DNA from: [Eubacterium] eligens ATCC 27750
GTDB lineage: Bacteria > Bacillota > Clostridia > Lachnospirales > Lachnospiraceae
DNA length: 64,000 nucleotides
Assembly (NCBI RefSeq): GCF_000146185.1
Contig: NC_012778.1
Span: 20,001-84,000 of the forward strand
Reading direction: 5' to 3'
The notes below the pieces were generated by a model. The model saw nothing but the letters and a program-made list of their open reading frames with translations, was not told the origin of the DNA and searched no databases. The position numbers and the translations under genes were made by a program. Position 1 is the first letter of the stretch; each line of letters starts with the position of its first letter. Shown in pieces: positions 9,085 through 16,380 of the stretch.

Positions 9085-9267
9085 GTTGGTTATAGTGTGT
9101 ATTATGAGTTGGTATGGTAATTGATTTCAGGTGCTTTGGAGCCACCGGCACTTAACAAGTTGCAGGAACTGCAACGAGTTTAGTGTCCGCTGTGAGCGAC
9201 AAGCAGCGCAAGCGTGCCTGAAATTGATTACCATGCCAACTCATTCATAAATACATTATACACCAAC
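9085..9267. repeat. 180-bp imperfect palindrome (MITE-like or structured leader)
   Basis: The two ends are inverted copies about 50 bp long. The outer parts carry GTTGGT (9085-9090) and ACCAAC (9262-9267). The inner parts carry ATGAGTTGGTATGGTAAT and its near-complement, ending in TTTCAGG/CCTGAAA. The centre (about 9135-9215) has its own small hairpins, for example GTTGCAG-GAA-CTGCAAC. No open reading frame fits it. It lies between tetR and its divergent target, and a likely tetR -10 (ATTATA on the plus strand, 9255-9260) lies in the right arm, so the tetR transcript would begin with this fold. A non-autonomous mobile repeat is an equally good reading. Confidence 0.6.
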
Positions 9268-9293
9268 TCAATTATAAAATAAATATTAAAAAA

Positions 9294-9306
9294 TGACTTT
9301 TGGTCA
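9294..9306. promoter_or_regulatory. Putative TetR operator 1
   Basis: TGACTTTTGGTCA is an inverted repeat with half-sites TGAC(T) and (G)GTCA, of TetR-operator type. It lies about 10 bp upstream of the transporter -35 element. The same half-sites recur at 9361-9373. Confidence 0.55.
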
Positions 9307-9314
9307 ATTTTCTA

Positions 9315-9342
9315 TTGACTATGTGTTTTGAGGTGCTATAAT
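9315..9342 (+). promoter_or_regulatory. Putative promoter of the MMPL transporter operon
   Basis: TTGACT (9315-9320), a 16-bp spacer and a perfect TATAAT (9337-9342). It is flanked on both sides by the TGACT-N3-GGTCA repeats, which would let the TetR protein block it. Confidence 0.65.
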
Positions 9343-9360
9343 GTCAACTGAAATTGAAAA

Positions 9361-9373
9361 TGACTATCGGTCA
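9361..9373. promoter_or_regulatory. Putative TetR operator 2
   Basis: TGACTATCGGTCA repeats the half-sites of the site at 9294 with a different centre. It would lie about 12-24 bp after the expected transcription start, a typical blocking position. The two centres are 67 bp apart. Confidence 0.55.
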
Positions 9374-9451
9374 TATTTGTTAAAGACATGAATACTTATA
9401 TGACTAAGGGTTGTTGGCATTTGCATCTTACAGAAAGGCGTGGTTATTTAT

Positions 9452-11542
9452 ATGAAAAAGTTTGGAAAAGTTGTTGTTAAGTTAAGAATTCCAATTCTGG
9501 TTCTTAGCTTCCTGCTGTTGATTCCATCAGTTCTTGGTTACTTTAATACCAGGGTTAATTACGATATCCTGTATTATCTGCCAAGTGATATCGACACTAT
9601 GCAGGGACAGGACATTTTGCTTGATGATTTCGGAAAGGGCGCTTATGCAATGGTCGTCGTTGACGGAATGAATAAGTCAAATGTTTCTAAGTTGGTAAAG
9701 AAGGTTGAGGGGGTTGACCATGTAGCGTCAGTTATCTCTTATAGTGGAATAGTAGGAGATGATGTTCCTTCAGAAATTCTTCCTGATAAGTTCCGTTCTT
9801 ATTTTGAAAATGAGGATTCAGGAGCTACATTGTTTGCAATATTCTTTGATGATACAACATCAAGTGACGATACAATGAAGGCTATTCAGGAAGTAAGAGA
9901 TGTTACGGATAATCAGTGTTATATTGCCGGTATGTCTGCTGTAGTTACAGATACTAAGACAATGGCAGAAAAGGAGACTCCTTTTTATGTACTTGTAGCG
10001 GTTGTTCTTGTATGTATCGTACTTGCTATATTTATGGATTCATTCCTTGTACCAGTATTCTTTATGTTAAGTATAGGTATGGCAATTGTGTATAACCTTG
10101 GTTCTAATTATTTCTTAGGTGAGGTTTCATACATAACGAAAGCACTGGCAGCGGTACTTCAGCTTGGTGTAACTCTGGATTATTCTATATTCTTATGGCA
10201 CAGTTACAAGGAAGCTAAGGAAGAAACTCCAGATGATCATCAAGAAGCTATGGCGGTTGCTATTGGGAATACACTTACATCAGTTGTTGGTTCTTCCATA
10301 ACAACTGTTGCAGGATTCATCGCACTCTGCTTTATGAGCTTTACACTTGGTCTTGACCTTGGTGTTGTTATGGCAAAGGGTGTTGTATTGGGTGTTATTG
10401 GTTGTGTTACAATACTTCCTTCCCTTATTCTTACATTTGACAAGGCTCTTGAGAAGACAATGCATAGAGAGATTATGCCGAATTTTGATAAGCCGGCAAG
10501 ATGGATAGTTAATCATTCATGGATATTCCTTATAATATTCGTTCTGCTTCTTGGCCCGGCAATCTACGGATATAACAATACTAAGGTTTACTATGATTTA
10601 TCTGATACACTTCCAGAGAAGCTTAACTGTTCGCAGGCTAACAAGCTGCTTGCCGACAACTTTGACGGAACTAATTCTATATATATGATTCTTGCAGACA
10701 GTAATCTTTCAGCAGAGGATTCTAATGCAATGATGAATGAGGTAAATGATCTGGACGGAATTTCATTTGCATTAAGTATTGACTCAGCACTCGGTGGAGA
10801 AATCCCTACGGAAATGCTTCCTGATTCGCTTGTTTCAGAGCTTAAGGGTGATGAATACCAGATTATGATGGTATCAACTAATTACACAATTGCTTCTGAT
10901 GAAATCAATGACCAGATTAATAAGGTTGATGCAATTGCAAAGAAGTATGATGCTAAATCTATGGTAATTGGAGAAGCTCCTTGTACTAAGGATCTTATCA
11001 CTATTACTGATAAGGATTTTAAGACAGTTAGTGCAGTTTCAATTGTTGCGATATTCTTTATTATTTTCTTCGTATTAAAGTCAATATCTCTTCCGGTTAT
11101 TCTGGTTGCTGCTATTGAATTTGCTATATTTGTTAATATGGGTATTCCATATTATACAGGAACAACGATACCATTTATATCTTCGGTAGTAATCGGAACT
11201 ATTCAGCTTGGTGCGACAGTCGATTATGCAATTCTTATGACTACAAGATATAAGAGAGAAAGAGCCGCTGGTAACTCTAAGAAAGAGGCTATATCAATAG
11301 CACTTGGAACATCTATTCCATCTATTATTGTCAGCGCACTTGGTTTCTTCGCAGCAACATTTGGTGTAGGTATGATAGCCAGTGTTGATATGATTGCTTC
11401 ACTTTGTACACTTATGGCACGAGGCGCAATCATCAGTATGTTTGTCGTTATATTTGTTCTTCCATCACTTTTCGTATTGCTTGATAAGGTGATTATTCAT
11501 ACAAGTTTAGGTTTTAAGCCGAAGAAGAACAGTCAAAATTAA
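9452..11542 (+). CDS. MMPL/RND family transporter
   Basis: A large inner-membrane exporter of the hydrophobe-amphiphile RND type, about 696 aa. It has two similar halves, each with one N-terminal membrane helix, an extracytoplasmic domain and a block of about five helices. The second blocks contain GVTLDYSIFLWHSYKEA and GATVDYAILMTTRYKRE, the paired acidic-residue segments typical of MMPL proteins. ATG 9452 is preferred to GTG 9440 on ribosome-site spacing. The next gene, a lipoprotein with heptad repeats, begins 16 nt downstream, and the pair is divergent from a TetR gene with matching operators. Substrates are probably lipids, surfactants or hydrophobic drugs; this is inferred from the family. 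Confidence 0.9.
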   Translation: MKKFGKVVVKLRIPILVLSFLLLIPSVLGYFNTRVNYDILYYLPSDIDTMQGQDILLDDFGKGAYAMVVVDGMNKSNVSKLVKKVEGVDHVASVISYSGIVGDDVPSEILPDKFRSYFENEDSGATLFAIFFDDTTSSDDTMKAIQEVRDVTDNQCYIAGMSAVVTDTKTMAEKETPFYVLVAVVLVCIVLAIFMDSFLVPVFFMLSIGMAIVYNLGSNYFLGEVSYITKALAAVLQLGVTLDYSIFLWHSYKEAKEETPDDHQEAMAVAIGNTLTSVVGSSITTVAGFIALCFMSFTLGLDLGVVMAKGVVLGVIGCVTILPSLILTFDKALEKTMHREIMPNFDKPARWIVNHSWIFLIIFVLLLGPAIYGYNNTKVYYDLSDTLPEKLNCSQANKLLADNFDGTNSIYMILADSNLSAEDSNAMMNEVNDLDGISFALSIDSALGGEIPTEMLPDSLVSELKGDEYQIMMVSTNYTIASDEINDQINKVDAIAKKYDAKSMVIGEAPCTKDLITITDKDFKTVSAVSIVAIFFIIFFVLKSISLPVILVAAIEFAIFVNMGIPYYTGTTIPFISSVVIGTIQLGATVDYAILMTTRYKRERAAGNSKKEAISIALGTSIPSIIVSALGFFAATFGVGMIASVDMIASLCTLMARGAIISMFVVIFVLPSLFVLLDKVIIHTSLGFKPKKNSQN

Positions 11543-11558
11543 ATTAGGAGGATTTATT

Positions 11559-13943
11559 ATGGTAAAGAAGAATTTATTCAGATATAGTTCAGTTTTAATG
11601 TGTGTTGTTCTTACTGCGGCAAGTCTTGTTGGCTGCGGTGCTAATACAGCTGCAACAACAGGAACGGATACAGCTTATGTAACAGAGATGGCAGCAGGCA
11701 GTACAGAGGCTACGATTACACAGGCAATAACTAATGAGCTTGCAGTGTCTAACAAGAGCACACTTGCAACTAACACAAGACAGGAAACTGTTTATGTATT
11801 CAATGACGCTTCAGGTAACAAGAATCACATCACTGTCAACGAAAAGATTACAGACGCTAACGGCAATGAGACTCTTAATAAGACTGAGTCAAGTGAAAAT
11901 GCGCCAGTAACAATGAAGGTTACTTACAAGCTTGATGGCAAGGAAATTAAGCCGGAAGACCTGGCTGGAAAGAGCGGAAAGGTTACAATACGCTTTGATT
12001 ACACTAATAATCAGAAGAAAACTGTAACAATTAATGGTAAAAAGCAGACAGTTGCCGTACCATTTACAATGATTACAGGCATGATGCTTCCAACAGATGT
12101 ATTCTCAAATGTTGAGGTTACTAATGGTAAGCTTACTAAGGTCGGTGATAATATTGTGGCAGTCGGTATGACAATGCCAGGACTTAAGGATACTATGAAT
12201 CTTAAGTTTAATGATAAGTCACTTGACCTTGATATTCCTGAGTATTTTGAATTAACAGCAGATGTTAAGAATTTCTCACTTGATATGACAATGTCTGTTG
12301 CAACATCTAATCTTCTTTCAGATATGAATGCTGATGACATTACTTTAGATGATTTAAAGAAAACTGTTGCTTCATTAGATGATGCAGCAACACAGCTTGC
12401 AGACGGAACGGTTACATTACAGGATGGAACACAGCAGTTAAGTGATGCAATTCCGGCACTTACTGATGGTGTTGACCAGTTAAATACAGGTGCTTCTTCT
12501 CTTAAGGATGGTATATATGCATACGCAGATGGCGCTGCAAGTGCATATGAGGGTTCAGTTTCACTTAATGACAACATGAAGACATATGCGGACGGAATCG
12601 GAACTCTTTATAATACTCTTAAGGATAACAATCTTGACAGCAGTGTTGCTTCGGCAGCTAAGGGGGCAGGTGATCTGGCAGCAGGCGCTGCAACACTTGA
12701 TGCAGGAATTGATAGTGCTTTATCTGGTGCAGGAGCGCTTGTTACTGGGGCAAAGTCATTGACAGATGGAACGGGAGAATTGGCAACGGGTGCAGCAGCA
12801 TTAGCTGAAGGAGCAGATAAAATAGGTGGAACATTAACATCAGGAATGACAGAAGCAAAACAAAAATATGATAATGCGTATGACAGTTTTTATCAGTTAG
12901 CAATGGCAGTTATTGGTGGAAAATTAGGATATAATCCGGCTGCAATGACAGGTGAGCAGAAAATTACAGCTGCGACAACACTTGCTAATGTAGGTATATC
13001 TGCTACAGCAGATATTACAGATGAAAATCAGTGTACCAAGGCAGCCGCATTTATAATGCAGAACTATAATGATACAGACATTACAACAGGTAAGATTGGT
13101 ATAAGAACAGCAATGGTTAGTGCATTAACAGCTAAATATGCAGCAGCAGATACAGAACACAAATATACATTAGATCAATTAAAAGCAAAGGCAAATAGTG
13201 ATTCAGACGCAAATCTTGTAGCTATTTCCAGTGGACTTTCACAGGCTTATAAGGCATACGGTCTACTTAATGATACGATGACATCCCTTACAGCTGGCGG
13301 AGAGAACAGTTTCTTTAATGGAATTACTAAATTGAATGAAGGAGCAGGTCAGGTTAATACTGGTGCAAATGCCCTTAAAGCAGGAATTGACCAGTTAAGC
13401 GCTGGTGCAGGACAGTTAAGTGCAGGTTCTAAGCAGCTTAAAGCAGGCCTTGGTACATTAAGCACAGGTCTTAACACACTCAGCACATCAGTTGGTTCAT
13501 TCTCAACTTACAAGGAGGGAACTCTCTGCTCAAGTTTATATGCATTAAATCTTAATGCAGGAAAGTTACAGCAGGAAGGAACAGAAGCCCTTCAGAGCGG
13601 ACTTTCACAGCTTACAGCTAATAATGATACATTAAAGAGTGGAGCTTCACAGCTTGCTGATGGAACAGCTACCTTAAAGGATAGTTCAGGAACACTTGCA
13701 GATGGAGTTACACAGTTAAACGAAGGTGCAATTACATTAAAGGATGGAATGGCACAGTTTAACAGCGAAGCAATTGAGCCTATCACAAAGCTTGTAGACT
13801 CAGACGCACAGACAGCCGTTGATACAATCAAGGCAGTAGTTAAGGCAGGTCAGGAATACAATTCATTCTTAGGCAAGTCAGATGACAAAGCCGGAAGTGT
13901 AACATTTGTCTATAAGACAGCAGGCATCACAGCCAATAAATAA
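11559..13943 (+). CDS. Lipoprotein with YhgE/Pip-type heptad repeats, partner of the MMPL transporter
   Basis: A 794-aa exported protein with a lipobox LVGC (Cys26), followed by an all-beta region (about 60-250) and then repeated units of the form LxxGxxxLxDG. These occupy about 270-420 and 590-750 and resemble the heptad repeats of YhgE/Pip proteins, which form long rods. Residues about 395-570 break this pattern with a globular helical domain. DNA for that part (about 12740-13270) uses TTA, AAA and CAA codons more than the flanks, which favour CTT, AAG and CAG, so it may have been swapped in. It follows the MMPL gene by 16 nt and starts after AGGAGG. A rod-like periplasmic or cell-wall adaptor for the transporter is inference. 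Confidence 0.8.
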   Translation: MVKKNLFRYSSVLMCVVLTAASLVGCGANTAATTGTDTAYVTEMAAGSTEATITQAITNELAVSNKSTLATNTRQETVYVFNDASGNKNHITVNEKITDANGNETLNKTESSENAPVTMKVTYKLDGKEIKPEDLAGKSGKVTIRFDYTNNQKKTVTINGKKQTVAVPFTMITGMMLPTDVFSNVEVTNGKLTKVGDNIVAVGMTMPGLKDTMNLKFNDKSLDLDIPEYFELTADVKNFSLDMTMSVATSNLLSDMNADDITLDDLKKTVASLDDAATQLADGTVTLQDGTQQLSDAIPALTDGVDQLNTGASSLKDGIYAYADGAASAYEGSVSLNDNMKTYADGIGTLYNTLKDNNLDSSVASAAKGAGDLAAGAATLDAGIDSALSGAGALVTGAKSLTDGTGELATGAAALAEGADKIGGTLTSGMTEAKQKYDNAYDSFYQLAMAVIGGKLGYNPAAMTGEQKITAATTLANVGISATADITDENQCTKAAAFIMQNYNDTDITTGKIGIRTAMVSALTAKYAAADTEHKYTLDQLKAKANSDSDANLVAISSGLSQAYKAYGLLNDTMTSLTAGGENSFFNGITKLNEGAGQVNTGANALKAGIDQLSAGAGQLSAGSKQLKAGLGTLSTGLNTLSTSVGSFSTYKEGTLCSSLYALNLNAGKLQQEGTEALQSGLSQLTANNDTLKSGASQLADGTATLKDSSGTLADGVTQLNEGAITLKDGMAQFNSEAIEPITKLVDSDAQTAVDTIKAVVKAGQEYNSFLGKSDDKAGSVTFVYKTAGITANK

Positions 13944-13974
13944 GCTTTTTTCTTTCAAACACTTTCATATAAAG

Positions 13975-14019
13975 ATGGAACAGCCACCCGCGGGGAAACC
14001 TAAGGGTGGCTGTTTCCAT
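13975..14019 (+). terminator. Terminator-like hairpin after the MMPL-lipoprotein operon
   Basis: A 15-bp stem ATGGAACAGCCACCC/GGGTGGCTGTTTCCAT with one bulged T. It is strong but has no proper T-run after it, so it may stabilise the transcript end as much as stop transcription. Confidence 0.6.
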
Positions 14020-14063
14020 ATGTTATATATGAATAAATGTTAATATTACAAGGTATAATCTAT

Positions 14064-14180
14064 ATGAACGGGGATTTCGCAAAATATTATACTTAATGAA
14101 TGGGGATTTGGGTAGAAATCGAGGTAATATGAATGGGGATTTGCGCGAAAATGGTATTTACACGAACGGGGATTTGCGTT
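14064..14180 (+). repeat. Four phased direct repeats ATGAAYGGGGATTTGCG upstream of the DUF4143 ATPase
   Basis: Copies begin at 14064, 14096, 14129 and 14162, with spacings of 32, 33 and 33 bp. The shared core is (A)(T/C)GAA(C/T)GGGGATTT, followed by GCG or a close variant; the bases between copies are AT-rich and not conserved. Spacing of about three helical turns suits a set of protein-binding sites. Read as protein, the copies encode (M/T)NGD(L/F); the first short frame ends with TAATG, overlapping the start of the next. The array ends 29 nt before ATG 14209. It is too short and too irregular in its spacers for a CRISPR array. Confidence 0.75.
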
Positions 14181-14208
14181 ATATTATATTAAAAGGGGTG
14201 ATAATACT

Positions 14209-15549
14209 ATGGGAAAACCTGTGTTTAAGAGAAAAATATATGAAGAAATACTTGAGTGGAAAGAGAAACGAAGCAATAAATATGCACTTTTAATAAAAGG
14301 CGCAAGACGAGTTGGGAAGTCTACGATAGCAGAAGAATTTGCCAAGAATGAGTTTAAATCTTATATATTAATTGACTTTGCACATACAAGTAAGGAAATT
14401 ATAGAATTATTTGATGATACTTATAATCTGGATTTTTTCTTTTTAAAATTACAACAGTTAACAGGTGTCAGATTATATAAGAATGAATCTGTGATAATAT
14501 TTGACGAAGTACAGCTGCTTCCAAAGGCACGGCAGGCAATTAAATATCTTGTTGCTGATGGAAGATATAAATATATTGAGACGGGTTCTCTTTTGTCAAT
14601 AAAAAAGAATACAAGAGATATATTAATTCCGAGTGAGGAACATAAGATATCGATGTATCCAATGGATTTTGAAGAATTTTTGTGGGCTATTGGTGATGAT
14701 ATAACTGCTGACACGATTAAGATGTTATTAAAGAATAAAAAAGCTGCCGGCAATGCCATGCATAGAAATCTTATGAGGGTTTTCCGGTTATATATGCTTA
14801 TAGGAGGAATGCCGCAGGCAGTAGAAACTTATATAGAGCAAAATAATTTACAGGCAGTTGATGAAGTAAAAAGAGAAATTGTTGATTTGTATGAGGAAGA
14901 TTTTACTAAAATTGACGGAACGGGACTTGCAGGAGATATTTATGACGCTATTCCAGCCAACCTTAGCAGTAATGCGTCAAGGTATGTTTTGTCTAATGCA
15001 AGAGAAGGAACCCGTGCAGAGCAGGTGCGTGAATTAATACCAGATATGCTCAGTTCATTTACAGTTAATATTGCTTATCATGCTAATAATCCTGGTGTAG
15101 GAATGTCATTAACTAAAGATTCTGGAAGATATAAGTTGTTTTTATCTGATGTTGGATTATTTGTGACACTTGCATTTAAGGATAAGAATTATATTGATAA
15201 TGTGATATATAATAAGCTTCTTTCAGATAAACTTGATGCTAATTTAGGGTATATATATGAAAATGTTGTAGCTCAGATGTTAACTGCGAAAGGCAATAAT
15301 CTCTTTTACTACACAATGGATAGTGATACATCTAATCATTTGTATGAAATTGATTTCCTGATTTCAGTAAGAGATAAAATATGCCCGATTGAAGTAAAAT
15401 CCGGTAACTACAGAAGTCATAAGTCATTAGATGTATTTTGTGACAAATTTAGTAATCGCATAAGTGATAAATATGTTGTTCATACTAAAGATTATAAATG
15501 GGAAAATGCCATTAATTATATTCCAGTATATATGGTGCCGTTTTTATAA
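14209..15549 (+). CDS. AAA-family ATPase with C-terminal DUF4143 (nuclease-like) domain
   Basis: A 446-aa protein of a large, poorly understood family common in gut Clostridia and Bacteroides. The N-terminal AAA_14 module has Walker A GARRVGKST (about residues 30-38) and Walker B VIIFDEVQ (about 95-102), then the TGS sensor segment ETGSLLS. The C-terminal part (about 340-430) contains a conserved Glu in YENVVAQM, an Asp in EIDFLIS and EVKSG, the pattern of a PD-(D/E)xK nuclease fold. AAAGGGG lies about 8 nt upstream of the ATG. It stands alone between a terminator-like hairpin and a convergent MarR operon, and phased repeats sit in its 5' region. The function is unknown; roles in DNA handling or selfish-element biology are speculation. 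Confidence 0.85.
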   Translation: MGKPVFKRKIYEEILEWKEKRSNKYALLIKGARRVGKSTIAEEFAKNEFKSYILIDFAHTSKEIIELFDDTYNLDFFFLKLQQLTGVRLYKNESVIIFDEVQLLPKARQAIKYLVADGRYKYIETGSLLSIKKNTRDILIPSEEHKISMYPMDFEEFLWAIGDDITADTIKMLLKNKKAAGNAMHRNLMRVFRLYMLIGGMPQAVETYIEQNNLQAVDEVKREIVDLYEEDFTKIDGTGLAGDIYDAIPANLSSNASRYVLSNAREGTRAEQVRELIPDMLSSFTVNIAYHANNPGVGMSLTKDSGRYKLFLSDVGLFVTLAFKDKNYIDNVIYNKLLSDKLDANLGYIYENVVAQMLTAKGNNLFYYTMDSDTSNHLYEIDFLISVRDKICPIEVKSGNYRSHKSLDVFCDKFSNRISDKYVVHTKDYKWENAINYIPVYMVPFL

Positions 15550-15552
15550 AAA

Positions 15553-15590
15553 AATCAAGTAGAATTGTTATGTAATAATTCTACTTGATT
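15553..15590. terminator. Bidirectional terminator between convergent genes
   Basis: A 14-bp perfect stem AATCAAGTAGAATT/AATTCTACTTGATT with a 10-nt loop, A-rich on the left. It can end the ATPase transcript on the plus strand and the MarR/52-aa transcript on the minus strand. Confidence 0.8.
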
Positions 15591-15594
15591 ATAA

Positions 15595-15753
15595 TTAATT
15601 ATTATTCTTATGTTTCTTGATTATCTCTTCATATCTGCGCTGGGAAGCTTTTTCTTCCTCAGTAAGTTCTTCTGGCGCGTCTTCAATATCGTTAAGCTGT
15701 GCAAATACATCAGCTAAATCGTCTAAATTGAGTAAATTCTTGTTGTCTGGCAT
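15595..15753 (-). CDS. Small acidic protein of 52 aa
   Basis: An unrecognised but convincing short gene. Its ATG at 15753 follows AAAGGAGGGG at ideal spacing, and the stop lies 5 nt before the shared terminator. The protein starts MPDNKNLLNLDDLADVFAQL and ends in a basic KKHKNNN tail. The middle is rich in Glu and Asp, and it is predicted to be helical with no membrane segment. It lies 30 nt downstream of the MarR gene on the same strand, so the two probably form an operon. It could be a small partner or antagonist of the regulator, but nothing in the sequence shows this. Confidence 0.7.
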   Translation of the reverse strand: MPDNKNLLNLDDLADVFAQLNDIEDAPEELTEEEKASQRRYEEIIKKHKNNN

Positions 15754-15783
15754 AATACCCCTCCTTTATTAAGCTGATTGTTA

Positions 15784-16221
15784 TTATGGAATCTGATGGA
15801 AGAAATCTTCCAGCCGTATAAATGTTTTCGTAAGAACCTCAGCTTCTTCTTTTGTTAAATCCTTTGTGATATGTCCAATCATATCCTTGTGAAAATTCTC
15901 ATGATGTCTGTATGCGGCAATTCCTTTGTCTGTAAGAGAAGCATAGACTATACGGCGGTCTTTCTCACCGCGCTTTCTTATCACATAGCCTTTCTTGACA
16001 AGTCCGTTGATTCCGACTGTAAGAGTTCCCATTGTTACTCCAAGTGACTTGGAAATTGTGGACATAGTACGAGGTTCTTCAATGCCGATTGCTTCTATAA
16101 TATGCATATCTGTAACAGAAATATCCTTAAATTCTTCTGTGATAAGAGCCCTTTCTTCAATGTTCAAGATATCATTGAACAAGTCTACAAGCACAGAATT
16201 CAGAGACTCAAATATATCCAT
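15784..16221 (-). CDS. MarR family transcriptional regulator
   Basis: A dimeric winged-helix repressor-type protein of about 145 aa. The helix-turn-helix and wing read STISKSLGVTMGTLTVGING followed by VKKGYVIRKRGEKDRR, the MarR pattern in which the KDRR wing touches the minor groove. ATG 16221 is preferred to GTG 16227 because AAGG lies 9 nt upstream of the ATG. It is divergent from the KDG-kinase gene, and an AT-rich inverted repeat TTAATAA/TTATTAA (16246-16271) lies just upstream of its start, a candidate autoregulatory site. The 52-aa gene follows on the same strand. The ligand is unknown. Confidence 0.87.
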   Translation of the reverse strand: MDIFESLNSVLVDLFNDILNIEERALITEEFKDISVTDMHIIEAIGIEEPRTMSTISKSLGVTMGTLTVGINGLVKKGYVIRKRGEKDRRIVYASLTDKGIAAYRHHENFHKDMIGHITKDLTKEEAEVLTKTFIRLEDFFHQIP

Positions 16222-16245
16222 AAACACGTACCTTAACCTTACTTA

Positions 16246-16271
16246 TTAATAAAATAATTATATCTTATTAA
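16246..16271. promoter_or_regulatory. AT-rich inverted repeat, possible MarR operator
   Basis: TTAATAA (16246-16252) and TTATTAA (16265-16271) form a 7-bp inverted repeat 12 bp apart, 25 bp upstream of the MarR start and in the shared upstream region with the KDG-kinase gene. In AT-rich DNA such repeats arise by chance, so support is modest. Confidence 0.3.
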
Positions 16272-16286
16272 AAAGTAATATGCAAG

Positions 16287-16316
16287 TTTGCAATTTGAAC
16301 AAATGTGGTGTAATAT
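16287..16316 (+). promoter_or_regulatory. Putative promoter of the KDG-kinase gene
   Basis: TTTGCA (16287-16292) and TAATAT (16311-16316) are 18 bp apart and lie 65 bp upstream of the start codon. Confidence 0.35.
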
Positions 16317-16380
16317 GTCATTGGAATATGCAAAACTGGGTATTTGATGCCCTTAATCTATTATGACGTTGGAGGAAGAC

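Noticed and set aside
14064..14180. CRISPR-like array
   Set aside because: Only about 15-17 bp are conserved per copy, the spaces are only about 15 bp, there are four units and no cas genes; phased binding sites fit better.
14096..14293. A 65-aa protein made of NGDL repeats overlapping the ATPase start
   Set aside because: No good ribosome site, and the frame runs out of register into the ATPase gene. Kept only as an alternative reading of the repeats.
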